Under the pieces are notes generated by a model. The model saw only the letters and a list, made by a program, of their open reading frames with translations. It was not told where the DNA came from and ran no database searches. Below, piece after piece: positions 25,736 through 34,085 of a DNA stretch of 40,000 nucleotides. The number at the start of each line of letters is the position of its first letter. Position 1 is the first letter of the stretch. Source of the stretch: Thalassospira marina (lineage in GTDB: Bacteria > Pseudomonadota > Alphaproteobacteria > Rhodospirillales > Thalassospiraceae). The translations under genes were made by a program, and so were the position numbers. The stretch spans positions 1-40,000 of the forward strand of contig NZ_CP024200.1 in assembly GCF_002844375.1 (NCBI RefSeq), read 5' to 3'.

Positions 25736-26332
25736 ATGAATGAAATCATACCGTTCAGCTTTGAAGGTGCTGAAATTCGTACTGTCTATAGGAATGACGA
25801 CCCGTGGTTTGTCGCCATAGATGTTTGCAAGGCGCTGGGAATTGGAAATCCCCGCAAGGCAATCCAGGTGCTTGATGATGATGAAAAAGATGACGTAACT
25901 TTAAGTGACGCCATCGGGCGGCAACAGGAAACGAACATCATCAATGAAAGTGGCCTCTATATCCTGATCCTGCGCAGTCGGAACGCATTGAAGCCTGATA
26001 CATTACAGCATCGTTTTCGCAAGTGGGTCACGAACGAGGTCCTGCCTGCAATTCGCAAAACCGGAGCCTATCCCCCCGCCCCGCCCCCATCATCCACCCA
26101 AAACAATGATCAGCAGGAACTGATCGAAGCCCTGCGCGACAAAATCGCACTTCTGGAAGAAAACCGGTCATTGGTTAAAGACCGCAGGATCTCATCAACG
26201 TTCGTGGGCGTGGCACGCCAGCTCTTTGAGAAAACCGACTTCTCCGACGACACCATTGCAGAAATCCTTGCCCCGGGCATCGGCACCCTCATGCCTGAAT
26301 GGGTCACCTGGCAACGCCGACAGCACCATTGA
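25736..26332 (+). CDS. BRO-N domain antirepressor-like protein
   Basis: This 198-residue protein starts MNEIIPFSFEGAEIRTVYRN and has the BRO-N pattern: DDPWFVAIDVCKALGIGNPRKA, then LYILILRSR and FRKWVTNEVLPAIRKTGAY. BRO proteins are DNA-binding proteins common in prophages and mobile elements, often as antirepressors. The C-terminal 80 residues (Pro-rich linker, then a helix) do not look like a standard KilAC domain. ATG 25736 is preferred to an upstream TTG at 25718 because AAGGA precedes it at normal spacing. It lies just before the serine recombinase and behind the palindrome and repeat array, which may be its binding region. Confidence 0.85.
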   Translation: MNEIIPFSFEGAEIRTVYRNDDPWFVAIDVCKALGIGNPRKAIQVLDDDEKDDVTLSDAIGRQQETNIINESGLYILILRSRNALKPDTLQHRFRKWVTNEVLPAIRKTGAYPPAPPPSSTQNNDQQELIEALRDKIALLEENRSLVKDRRISSTFVGVARQLFEKTDFSDDTIAEILAPGIGTLMPEWVTWQRRQHH

Positions 26333-26406
26333 TCCGGCCTGAAATAAGACTTCCCCTTCCCGGCCTCGTGCCTTTTTCTTTATCCTTCCCAGAAACGAGG
26401 CCTGAC

Positions 26407-26757
26407 TTGAGAGCCGGAATCTACGCACGTCATTCAACAGACAAACAGGAAACCAGTACCCAGGATCAAATCCGCCGCTGCCGGGAGTTTTGCCAGCGTA
26501 AAGGCTATGACATTGTTGAAATTTATCACGATGAAGCCATCTCGGGCTCCCACATCGAAAACCGGCCCGGCATTTCCGCCCTTCTGATCGGTGCCTTGAA
26601 TGATCGCTTTGATCTGGTGGTGGCGGAGGACCTTAGCCGCATCAGCCGCGATCAGGCCGATACCGCCAATTTCTTCAAGAAAATGCTGTTCCTGGGCGTC
26701 CCAGTCGAGACTGTCAGCGAAGGCTTGATCAACGAACTGCATATATATCGGCCTTAA
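26407..26757 (+). pseudogene. Large serine recombinase, 5' half (frameshifted)
   Basis: The N-terminal catalytic domain of a large serine recombinase, which cuts and rejoins DNA during integration or excision. IYARHSTDKQETSTQDQI places the nucleophile at Ser10, and AEDLSRISRDQ supplies the catalytic Arg pair. I start it at TTG 26407, six bases after GAGG; an ATG-initiated reading from further upstream would add a Pro-rich non-family segment. The reading frame stops at 26757, directly after an ATATATAT tract at 26741-26748. Removing four bases restores HIGLKSTMNALYLKDLADKT, the conserved family continuation. So this and the next entry are one gene in two frames, either inactivated or switchable. 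Confidence 0.85.
26741..26748 (+). repeat. (AT)4 tract causing the recombinase frameshift
   Basis: Four AT units sit at the exact breakpoint of the serine recombinase frame. With two units the gene would read through as ELHIGLKSTMNA. Short dinucleotide tracts can lengthen or shorten by slippage, so this is a plausible on/off site or a simple inactivating expansion. Confidence 0.6.
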
Positions 26758-26764
26758 AAGTACG

Positions 26765-28024
26765 ATGAATGCACTGTACCTGAAGGATCTGGCCGATAAG
26801 ACCCATCGTGGGGTAATTGCCGCTGTGCTGCGCGGCGGTGTTCCCGGCGGCAAGCTATATGGGTACGACCTTGTTCATGCGCTGGATGAATTTGGCGAGC
26901 CGATACGCGGCAAACGCACCATCAACGCAGAACAGGCTGCTATCATCCGTGAAATTTTTGAACATTATGCGAGCGGGCGCAAACTCAAACATATCTGCGA
27001 TGATCTGAACCACCGGGGCATTGATGCCCCTAAAGGCGGGAAGTGGGCACCCTCCAGCCTTGTTGGCTCCTTTGTCCGCCAGACCGGCATGTTACGCCAG
27101 ACGCTGTATAACGGCACCGTCACCTTCAACAAGATGCAGTACCGGAAACACCCCGAAAATGGCCGACGGGTGTCAATCATCCGGCCCGAAAGCGACTGGA
27201 TCACCGTCCCTATTCCCGAATTGAAAATTGTTGAACCCGAGTTATTTGCCGAAGTTCAAAAAGCACTCGATATGCGCTCCAACAAACACATGCAGCGCAA
27301 GCTCGGCCCCAAGGTGACGACAGAGGAAGAAAAACGGGAAATCTCGATCAAGCGATCAAAGGAATGGCGGCGCAATCAGGCGATTACGTCAAAACGCTCC
27401 AATGCCGTTTTTGGCGGCAAGCTGTATTGCGGGGAACATGGCCACAAAATCACTGCAACCTATGCCAAACACTATTCCTGTCCGGTCAAAGGCTGCCATA
27501 ACCGTAGCCTGAATTATGATCAGATCATGGCCCTGGTCATCGACGCAATCAGCGATCTTGACCACAACACGATCCGCGATCATTTCGATGATGATAAAAT
27601 GGCAGAAACCCGCGCCCATCACGAACAGGAAATCATCCGCCTGAAGGCGGAACTGGAAACCTTGCGGGTCAGTGTCAATAAAGTCATCGAGGCGCTGGGG
27701 CCAGACGCCCGCTCCCGGGATATTCGTGCCTTCTTTGACGACAAGTCAGAGCAGATCCACCGGACAAAGCTGGACCTGGCGCGCCATAAACGCGAACTGG
27801 CCGAAACAACCCTGCCCAAAAGCCTCGACCGCATCGTTTTGCGACATCATGCCCTGATCTCGAAATTACGTGTTTGGTCCCGGGACCCGAAAGCCGTGAT
27901 GCCTCTACGCCGTGTCATTGACAAGCTGACAATTCACACATTCTGGGATCACGACAACAAAACATGGCGATCAGAATGCAAAGCCACATTTGATTTCAAC
28001 TCGATTGTCGCAAGCGAAAAGTAA
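26765..28024 (+). pseudogene. Large serine recombinase, 3' part
   Basis: This frame of 419 residues begins at MNALYLKDLADKTHRG and carries the rest of the recombinase: the recombinase domain (GGVPGGKLYGYDLV, then ERE-type AAIIREIFEHYASGR and LNHRGIDAPKGGKW), a zinc ribbon (GGKLYCGEHGHKI...YSCPVKGCHNR, four Cys), and a C-terminal coiled coil (about 27590-27830). All parts needed for DNA binding are present; only the catalytic domain is out of frame. It might be made alone from ATG 26765, giving a DNA-binding protein without catalysis. The gene ends shortly before a strong palindromic terminator. Confidence 0.85.
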
Positions 28025-28047
28025 ATTGTACAGGGAGCACATGACAA

Positions 28048-28077
28048 TTGAAACCGGCAGAATTCTGCCGGTTTCAA
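28048..28077. terminator. 30-base perfect palindrome, bidirectional terminator
   Basis: TTGAAACCGGCAGAA is followed directly by its reverse complement TTCTGCCGGTTTCAA, giving a 30-base perfect palindrome centred on GAATTC. It lies 23 bases after the recombinase stop and 37 before the stop of the convergent gene at 28115. GC-rich stem ends with A- and T-runs on both sides fit a terminator shared by two convergent genes. Confidence 0.75.
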
Positions 28078-28114
28078 AGCAACATTTCGATCCGTTCGAG
28101 AGAAATTCACGCAA

Positions 28115-28708
28115 TCAAAACTGAAACCCGATTTGGCCCGTGCTATCGGTCTTAGTTAGCACTCCCTGAAAATCGCTACTGGAAATCTGGATAAAATCCG
28201 GCATCCGCTCCAATCGGGTTTGACAATATTCCGGGTTAATATTCATCATCTTCCCGACTGTAGCATATTGGCAGAAGATTATGGCGGCAGCGTCTTTGAC
28301 GCTCATGGGTGGCCATTCTGAATAAAAATGCGATTGAAAACCTGTTTCGGAAATAAACGGCAGATCAAGATCAATGGCATTGAATTCAAACCGGCTGCAT
28401 ATGTCGAGCGGGCAGGCAAAACCCACCAGCACCCGGCCATGATCCGTTTCCAGCACAAACAATCCGTTCTGCCCCCAATGCGGAACATCGCCGTCTTTAG
28501 CAGCAAGCGCTGCTATCATCACCGTTCCTGCCCCGTCTGGGCCAAAGATGCCAAATTCGCCCCTGTCACCATTGGCTGACACGCTCAAAGCCCTGAAATC
28601 CTGTGCAGCATTTTGCGCAGCATCATTCTCATTTGCCCGGATAGCGGCATCAAATTCACGGGCAATCTGTTTTGCAATGTGAATGTCGCACTCTGTTACC
28701 GTGTGCAT
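28115..28708 (-). CDS. Hypothetical protein, convergent with recombinase
   Basis: A 197-residue cytoplasmic protein that I do not recognise. ATG 28708 (MHTVTECDIHIAKQIAREFD) follows AAAGGGA at normal spacing; a TTG start nine codons earlier is less likely. The N-terminus is helical. The middle has strand-rich segments such as NGLFVLETDHGRVLVGFACP, and the C-terminus again looks helical. There is no signal peptide or membrane segment. It stands alone between the recombinase terminator and the 636-base spacer before kdp, so context gives no function. Confidence 0.65.
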   Translation of the reverse strand: MHTVTECDIHIAKQIAREFDAAIRANENDAAQNAAQDFRALSVSANGDRGEFGIFGPDGAGTVMIAALAAKDGDVPHWGQNGLFVLETDHGRVLVGFACPLDICSRFEFNAIDLDLPFISETGFQSHFYSEWPPMSVKDAAAIIFCQYATVGKMMNINPEYCQTRLERMPDFIQISSSDFQGVLTKTDSTGQIGFQF

Positions 28709-28919
28709 CTTGGGTATCCCTTTCCTGAATGACAACCGAAGGACCGGTCTGGCCGGTTCAACTTCTTCCCGTCGTCAAAAAAGGGTGAATGCCGTCAAGC
28801 TGAATATGGGATGTTCAGGCCGTCAAGGCCTGAACCGGGACCCTGATTCTGCTTTACGGCAGAGGGCGAAGCCCTGACTGCGGACTATCAGCAAAATCAG
28901 CCTCACGATGAAACGCTCA

Positions 28920-29105
28920 TCAAATCAGTAGGCTAAACCAATAAACTCCGCCTCCGGCGCGAAACTGATGCCTTTCGATTGCCGACAAATCATTCATCAC
29001 CACACCAAACTTTCTTACGTGCCAACCAGGCATTCCAGCCTGGATACCAGCGTAGTGCCAGACCTTCTGCCAAACATTTTGCAATGTTGGTAAGCGTACG
29101 GTCAC
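28920..29105 (-). CDS. Doubtful 61-residue frame
   Basis: A GTG-initiated frame of 61 residues reads plausibly (VWHYAGIQAGMPGWHVRKFG, then WFSLLI) but has no ribosome binding site before 29105. It may be the 3' end of a gene cut at the border of the kdp block. I do not recognise it. Confidence 0.25.
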   Translation of the reverse strand: MTVRLPTLQNVWQKVWHYAGIQAGMPGWHVRKFGVVMNDLSAIERHQFRAGGGVYWFSLLI

Positions 29106-29159
29106 GGCTAACCCGTGGGTAATAACAAAAAACCGGATTTTAGGAGCGAAGAGGAAACA

Positions 29160-29270
29160 ATGTCTCAGAACAGCTCAGAAAATCGGGATTTGGCTGACAT
29201 ATCAACCTATGAAATTGCCCGCGTATGCAGAATTTTACGCATTATTTATGCCTGTCATCGGTCAGGATAG
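29160..29270 (+). CDS. 36-codon mini-ORF ahead of kdp, possible leader peptide
   Basis: MSQNSSENRDLADISTYEIA and 16 more residues are preceded by GAGGAAACA, a strong ribosome binding site at good spacing. It ends 74 bases before the first kdp mini-gene. The C-terminal part (RVCRILRIIYACHRSG) is basic and contains Cys and His. It may be a translated leader, or the head of a lost gene. Evidence is limited to the site and the frame. Confidence 0.35.
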   Translation: MSQNSSENRDLADISTYEIARVCRILRIIYACHRSG

Positions 29271-29308
29271 ATTTCTGCCATCGCATTTTTACGGCCCCTC
29301 CCCCTAGC

Positions 29309-29335
29309 CTGTAGTGGTTAACGCTAACACTACAG
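29309..29335 (+). promoter_or_regulatory. Leader hairpin overlapping the first kdp ribosome binding site
   Basis: CTGTAGTG and CACTACAG form a perfect 8-bp stem around an 11-base loop. The right arm ends inside AGGAG (29334-29338), the Shine-Dalgarno for the ATG at 29345. A T-rich stretch (CATTTTTAC, about 29284) upstream recalls KdpE sites but is not decisive. The hairpin could limit translation or be an operator. Confidence 0.45.
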
Positions 29336-29344
29336 GAGTATCCC

Positions 29345-29428
29345 ATGTTTGATCTGATCTATACCGCTCTGGCATTGGGTGCCTTTGGCCTGTGCGGGCT
29401 TGCGGTACGTGGCTGCGCTCGGATTTAG
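29345..29428 (+). CDS. 27-residue hydrophobic mini-protein upstream of kdpF
   Basis: MFDLIYTALALGAFGLCGLA plus seven residues forms a single membrane span ending in a positively charged tail (RGCARI). It has a clear AGGAG site and is followed eight bases later by kdpF. Small membrane ORFs directly before kdpF are common in Proteobacteria, so I take it as a real accessory peptide. Its function is unknown; a stabilising or assembly role near the Kdp complex is a guess. Confidence 0.55.
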   Translation: MFDLIYTALALGAFGLCGLAVRGCARI

Positions 29429-29436
29429 GAGGCTCC

Positions 29437-29523
29437 ATGACCAGTTACATCCTTGGTGGCGCGGTATCGGCCGCACTGATTGTCTATCTGTTTTACGCCC
29501 TGATCCGGGCTGAAGAATTCTAG
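29437..29523 (+). CDS. kdpF: KdpF, small subunit of the potassium ATPase
   Basis: A 28-residue single-span peptide with the family ending VYLFYALIRAEEF, close to the usual LVYAL..AE.F of KdpF. GGAGG lies a few bases before its ATG. KdpF stabilises the KdpABC complex in the inner membrane. It sits 13 bases before kdpA. Confidence 0.88.
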   Translation: MTSYILGGAVSAALIVYLFYALIRAEEF

Positions 29524-29536
29524 GACGGAGTTCCCG

Positions 29537-31246
29537 ATGACAACCGATCTCGGTCAGTTCGCGCTTTATTGCGCGATCCTGCTGGCGTGCGCCCCGTTGC
29601 TGGGCGGATATATGTACCGGGTTTATAGCGGGCAGCGGGTTTTACTTTCCCCCGTTCTCAAACCGGTCGAGAACATCATTTACCGCATCTGCGGTATTGA
29701 TGCCCAGGCATCACAACATTGGTCGCGCTATGCGGTGACGCTTCTGGCCTTTAACGCGGCCGGGTGGGTTTTGCTGTTTGCCATACTGCGTTTGCAGCAT
29801 CTTTTGCCATGGAACCCGGCCGGACTGCCGCCGATATCATCCGACCTGGCATTCAACACGGCGGTCAGCTTTGTCACCAACACCAACTGGCAGGCCTATG
29901 GCGGTGAAACCTCACTATCCTATTTCAGCCAGATGGTCGGCCTGACCATGCAGAACTTTGTCAGTGCATCAACGGGGATGGCAGTTGCCGTTGCGGTGAT
30001 CCGCGGATTTGCCGGGCGCAAGATCCGCGATCTTGGCAACTTCCATGTCGATATGACGCGCGGGGTTCTTTATATCCTGCTGCCACTGTCGATTACTGCG
30101 GCAGTTTTCCTGATGTCGCAGGGCGTTCCACAGAACCTGAATTCCTATGTTCATGCAACCACGCTTGAGGGCGCAAAGCAGGTTCTGGCGCAGGGGCCTG
30201 CCGCATCGCAAATTGCTATCAAACAGCTTGGCACCAATGGTGGCGGTTTCTTTAACGTCAATGCATCGCACCCTTACGAAAACCCCACACCCCTGAGCAA
30301 TCTGCTTCAGATGGTTTACATTCTGCTGATCCCAGCAGCGTTTTGTTTCCTGTTTGGTAAAATGGTTAATGACAGGCGCCAGGGCATTGCGATTTTCGCG
30401 GTGATGGCTGTGCTGTTTGTGGCCGGATTTGCTGCGACCTATGGCGCGGAAAAGGCAGGCAATGCACTGCTGGCCAATGACAGCACGATTATCGCCGATC
30501 CAGGCAATATGGAAGGCAAGGAAACCCGGTTTGGCATCCTGAATTCCACCCTTTGGGCGACGGCAACGACGGCGGCATCGAACGGATCGGTCAATGCGAT
30601 GCATGACAGTCTGACACCGCTTGGCGGTATGGTAACGATGTTGAACATGCAGCTTGGTGAAATCATTTATGGCGGCGTGGGTGCCGGTCTCTACGGCATG
30701 CTGTTATTTGTTGTCCTGACTGTCTTCATTGCCGGGCTTATGGTTGGACGAACACCGGAATATCTGGGCAAGAAGATCGAAGCCCGCGAGATGAAGCTGG
30801 CTGTTCTCGCCATTCTGACAATGCCGATCGGCATTCTGATCTTCGGGGCGCTGTCGGCCACTATTCCGACCGCATTAACTGCAGTGCAGGATGCCGGTCC
30901 GCACGGGCTTTCGGAAATCCTTTATGCCTATAGCTCGGCGACGGGCAATAACGGCTCGGCCTTTGCCGGGTTCGGGGCCGGAATACCGTTTCATACCACC
31001 TTGCAGGGCATTGCGATGCTGCTAGGGCGTTATGGGTTCATCATTCCGATCCTCGCGATTGCCGGGTCGCTCGGGGCGAAGAAAGTCGTTCCGGTTTCTG
31101 GTGGCACATTCCCGACCCACGGACCGCTTTTCGTTACCCTTCTGATTGCCGTCATTTTGATTGTCGGCGGCCTCACTTTCTTCCCGGCACTGGCTCTCGG
31201 TCCGATTGCGGAACATTTCGCAATGCTGGCCGGAACCGTCTATTGA
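29537..31246 (+). CDS. kdpA: KdpA, potassium-binding subunit
   Basis: This 569-residue channel-like subunit passes K+ across the inner membrane. It shows about ten hydrophobic spans and the expected pore-loop motifs: SFVTNTNWQAYGGE (about 112-125), QLGTNGGGFFNVNASHP (about 230-246), a region of NSTLWATATTAASNGSVNAM (about 337-356) and ATGNNGSAFAGF (about 472-483). These are the four selectivity-filter repeats of the family. Length agrees with the usual ~560. ATG 29537 follows GGACGGAG. The kdpB site GGAGGAG lies right after its stop. Confidence 0.97.
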   Translation: MTTDLGQFALYCAILLACAPLLGGYMYRVYSGQRVLLSPVLKPVENIIYRICGIDAQASQHWSRYAVTLLAFNAAGWVLLFAILRLQHLLPWNPAGLPPISSDLAFNTAVSFVTNTNWQAYGGETSLSYFSQMVGLTMQNFVSASTGMAVAVAVIRGFAGRKIRDLGNFHVDMTRGVLYILLPLSITAAVFLMSQGVPQNLNSYVHATTLEGAKQVLAQGPAASQIAIKQLGTNGGGFFNVNASHPYENPTPLSNLLQMVYILLIPAAFCFLFGKMVNDRRQGIAIFAVMAVLFVAGFAATYGAEKAGNALLANDSTIIADPGNMEGKETRFGILNSTLWATATTAASNGSVNAMHDSLTPLGGMVTMLNMQLGEIIYGGVGAGLYGMLLFVVLTVFIAGLMVGRTPEYLGKKIEAREMKLAVLAILTMPIGILIFGALSATIPTALTAVQDAGPHGLSEILYAYSSATGNNGSAFAGFGAGIPFHTTLQGIAMLLGRYGFIIPILAIAGSLGAKKVVPVSGGTFPTHGPLFVTLLIAVILIVGGLTFFPALALGPIAEHFAMLAGTVY

Positions 31247-31263
31247 CCGGAGGAGTTCACAAG

Positions 31264-33297
31264 ATGAAGAAAACAGAAAATACCCGTCTGCTGAACGGGG
31301 CGCTTGTCCGCGCCGCTAGTATCGAGGCGTTTCGCAAGCTTGATCCGAGGATCATGATCCGCAATCCGGTGATGTTCATGGTCGAGGCCGGTGCGGCGAT
31401 GGCGACCGTCATCAGCATCCATACAGGAATGACGGGCGGGGCGGATCTTTCCACCCTGTTCCAGATTACCGTCTGGCTTTGGTTTACTGTCCTGTTTGCC
31501 AATTTTGCCGAGGCGGTCGCCGAAGGTCGTGGCAAGGCACGTGCCGATAGCTTGCGGTCAACCAACAAGGAAACCCAGGCAAAAAAGCTTCGTAACGGGG
31601 AAAAGACCGCCGTTGAAATGGTCGCAAGCAGCCATCTTTCGCCCGGTGATTTTGTACTGGTCGAAGCGGGCGATATCATCCCGGTCGATGGCGAGATTGT
31701 TGAAGGGATTGCTTCAGTCGATGAATCTGCAATTACCGGTGAATCTGCCCCGGTCATCCGCGAAAGTGGCGGGGACCGGTCGGCGGTAACCGGCGGGACA
31801 CGGATTGTGTCAGACTGGCTTAAAGTCCGTGTTACCGCCAAACCGGGCGAAAGCTTCCTGGATCGCATGATTGCGATGGTCGAGGGCGCGCAGCGTCAGA
31901 AAACACCAAACGAGATCGCGCTTAATATCCTGCTGGTTGGCATGTCGATCATTTTCCTGATCGTCGTCGTCACACTTGAACCATTTGCGCTGTTCTCGGG
32001 CACCTCGATCCCGATGGCATTTCTGATTGCGTTACTGGTTACCCTGATCCCGACGACAATTGGCGGGCTGCTGTCTGCCATCGGGATTGCCGGCATGGAT
32101 CGTTTGGTCAAGGCCAATGTCATTGCCAAGTCCGGGCGTGCGGTTGAAGCATCGGGTGATGTCGATACGCTGCTGCTTGATAAAACAGGAACCATTACCT
32201 TTGGCAACCGTATGGCAGACGAATTTGTACCGCTCAAAGGTGCCACAGATCGCGAAGTCGCGGAAGCTGCGGCAATTGCATCGCTTGCCGACGACACGCC
32301 AGAGGGCAAATCGATTGTCGAGCTGGCGGGCAAGCTGTTTGACTTCCGGGGAGATAAATCGAAATTGTCCAAGGCGATTGCCTTTACTGCCGAAACCCGC
32401 ATGTCAGGGGCTGATATCGGTACGGATGAATATCGTAAAGGTGCAGGGGATGCTATGCGGGCTTACGCCGAAGCCGGTCCGCAGGTTGCTGAACTTGGCC
32501 GGATCGTTGATGGCATTGCCAAATCCGGTGGTACGCCGCTTGTGGTTGCCAAAAACCATAAGATCATGGGTGTTATTCATCTGAAAGACATCATCAAGCC
32601 GGGCATTCGTGAACGGTTTGCCGAACTGCGTGCCATGGGCATCCGGACCGTCATGATTACGGGGGACAACCCGTTAACCGCTGCGGCAATCGCTGCCGAA
32701 GCCGGAGTGGATGATTTTCTGGCCGAGGCAACACCTGAAAAAAAACTGGAACTGATCCGTCAGGAACAGGAAGGCGGACGTCTGGTGGCGATGTGCGGTG
32801 ACGGATCGAACGATGCGCCGGCCTTGGCGCAGGCCGATGTCGGGGTGGCGATGAATGATGGCACCCAAGCCGCACGAGAGGCTGGCAACCTTGTCGATCT
32901 TGATAGCGATCCTACCAAGCTGATCGAGATTGTTCAGGTCGGAAAACAGTTGCTGATCAGCCGAGGCGCTTTGACAACATTTTCGATTGCCAACGATGTT
33001 GCCAAGTATTTCGCGATCCTGCCCGCCCTTTTCATCGCCGCCTATCCGCAGCTTGGTGCGCTGAACATCATGGGGCTCGCAAGTCCGCAAAGTGCGATCC
33101 TTTCGGCGGTGATATTTAATGCTCTGATCATTATCGCTCTGATCCCGCTGGCGTTGCGCGGGGTTCGGTTCACACCGGGCAGTGCGGCGGCGCTCCTGCG
33201 TCGAAACCTTCTGATCTATGGCCTTGGTGGCCTGATCGTTCCCTTTGTCGGCATCAAGGTCATTGACCTTCTGATCAATGCCGTCGGTCTGGTTTAA
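31264..33297 (+). CDS. kdpB: KdpB, P-type ATPase subunit
   Basis: This 677-residue catalytic subunit is phosphorylated at Asp306 in LLLDKTGTITFG. The actuator loop is ITGESAPV, the nucleotide domain contains the KGAGDAM segment, and the hinge is MCGDGSNDAPALAQADVGVAM. All P-type hallmarks are intact. I start it at ATG 31264 (MKKTENTRLL), which follows GGAGGAG at correct spacing; a start at 31243 inside kdpA would lack a site. Length matches the normal ~680. Confidence 0.97.
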   Translation: MKKTENTRLLNGALVRAASIEAFRKLDPRIMIRNPVMFMVEAGAAMATVISIHTGMTGGADLSTLFQITVWLWFTVLFANFAEAVAEGRGKARADSLRSTNKETQAKKLRNGEKTAVEMVASSHLSPGDFVLVEAGDIIPVDGEIVEGIASVDESAITGESAPVIRESGGDRSAVTGGTRIVSDWLKVRVTAKPGESFLDRMIAMVEGAQRQKTPNEIALNILLVGMSIIFLIVVVTLEPFALFSGTSIPMAFLIALLVTLIPTTIGGLLSAIGIAGMDRLVKANVIAKSGRAVEASGDVDTLLLDKTGTITFGNRMADEFVPLKGATDREVAEAAAIASLADDTPEGKSIVELAGKLFDFRGDKSKLSKAIAFTAETRMSGADIGTDEYRKGAGDAMRAYAEAGPQVAELGRIVDGIAKSGGTPLVVAKNHKIMGVIHLKDIIKPGIRERFAELRAMGIRTVMITGDNPLTAAAIAAEAGVDDFLAEATPEKKLELIRQEQEGGRLVAMCGDGSNDAPALAQADVGVAMNDGTQAAREAGNLVDLDSDPTKLIEIVQVGKQLLISRGALTTFSIANDVAKYFAILPALFIAAYPQLGALNIMGLASPQSAILSAVIFNALIIIALIPLALRGVRFTPGSAAALLRRNLLIYGLGGLIVPFVGIKVIDLLINAVGLV

Positions 33298-33310
33298 CGG
33301 AGAATTTGTC

Positions 33311-33877
33311 ATGTTGAACTTGTTACGTCCGGCCATTGGCATGGCTGCTGTAATGACGGTGATAACCGGTGTTGCCTATCCACTGGCAATGACCGGGATC
33401 GGGCAGGGACTGTTCGCGGAAGAAGCCAATGGCAGTCTGATTAAAAAGGATGGTGTAGTGGTTGGTTCGCGCCTGATCGGTCAGAAATTTGAAAGTGATC
33501 GCTATTTCCATCCGCGCCCTTCCTATGCCGGCGATGGCTATGAGGGCGATAATTCCGGTGGTTCCAACCTTGGGGCGACAAGTAAGGAACTGGTCAGCGG
33601 GATCAAGGCCCGTTCCTTGGATCTTTCGGCCAAAAACGGTAATCGACCGGTGCCAATAGATTTGCTGACGGCCTCGGGCAGCGGACTTGACCCGGATATC
33701 TCGCCCGAAAGTGCCCGCTTCCAAATGGAAAGGGTGGCGAAAGCTAGAAATATGCCTCTCAATGATCTGGAAGAACTGGTTGCAGCCCATATTGAAGAAC
33801 GGACTTTTGGCCTGATCGGTGAACCACGGGTCAATGTTCTGATGTTGAATCTGGCTTTGGACGAAATATCATCCTGA
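33311..33877 (+). CDS. kdpC: KdpC, chaperone-like subunit
   Basis: This 188-residue protein has one N-terminal membrane span (LRPAIGMAAVMTVITGVAYP) and a periplasmic domain with the family blocks YFHPRPSYAG, SGSGLDPDISPESA and LVAAHIEERTFGLIGEPRVN. It raises the affinity of KdpB for ATP. Start ATG 33311 is preceded by GGAGAAT. Normal length. Confidence 0.96.
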   Translation: MLNLLRPAIGMAAVMTVITGVAYPLAMTGIGQGLFAEEANGSLIKKDGVVVGSRLIGQKFESDRYFHPRPSYAGDGYEGDNSGGSNLGATSKELVSGIKARSLDLSAKNGNRPVPIDLLTASGSGLDPDISPESARFQMERVAKARNMPLNDLEELVAAHIEERTFGLIGEPRVNVLMLNLALDEISS

Positions 33878-33881
33878 GGCA

Positions 33882-34046
33882 ATGACGAAACAGTATGAAA
33901 TTGGGCACTGGATTGTCCGACGGCAGTCCCGTGCCCAACAAAGAGCAATCATGCGTCAGGCAGAGGAATTGCGTGCTGTCTGGCTCCGTAACAGGGTGCT
34001 GTCAGTCTACCGACGATTTATCCGCGCGATCCACCAATGGTTCTGA
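33882..34046 (+). CDS. 54-residue basic protein between kdpC and kdpD
   Basis: A short frame begins four bases after the kdpC stop, with GAGG three bases before its ATG. It encodes a very Arg/Gln-rich, probably helical peptide with aromatic residues spaced through it (MTKQYEIGHWIVRRQSRAQQ, ending FIRAIHQWF). It occupies nearly all of the kdpC-kdpD gap. I recognise no family; coupling and composition suggest a translated amphipathic peptide. Confidence 0.45.
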   Translation: MTKQYEIGHWIVRRQSRAQQRAIMRQAEELRAVWLRNRVLSVYRRFIRAIHQWF

Positions 34047-34085
34047 TATGACGAGATAAATACGAAAGGCATTGATCGACGTAAC

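Larger units (their letters stand above)
28709..29344. other. Spacer between the unknown gene and kdp
   Basis: This 636-base stretch has no secure long gene. It holds a perfect 9-bp hairpin at 28813-28835 (GTTCAGGCC, loop GTCAA, GGCCTGAAC) without a T-run, a doubtful minus-strand frame at 28920-29105, a 36-codon frame with a strong ribosome binding site at 29160, and the kdp leader hairpin at 29309-29335. It also marks the change from recombination genes to the kdp block, so a junction should lie here; I see no clear target-site repeat. Confidence 0.5.

Noticed and set aside
28813..28835. Hairpin GTTCAGGCC/GGCCTGAAC as a terminator or CRISPR unit
   Set aside because: Single copy, no T-run on either strand and no repeats around it; left as an unexplained hairpin.
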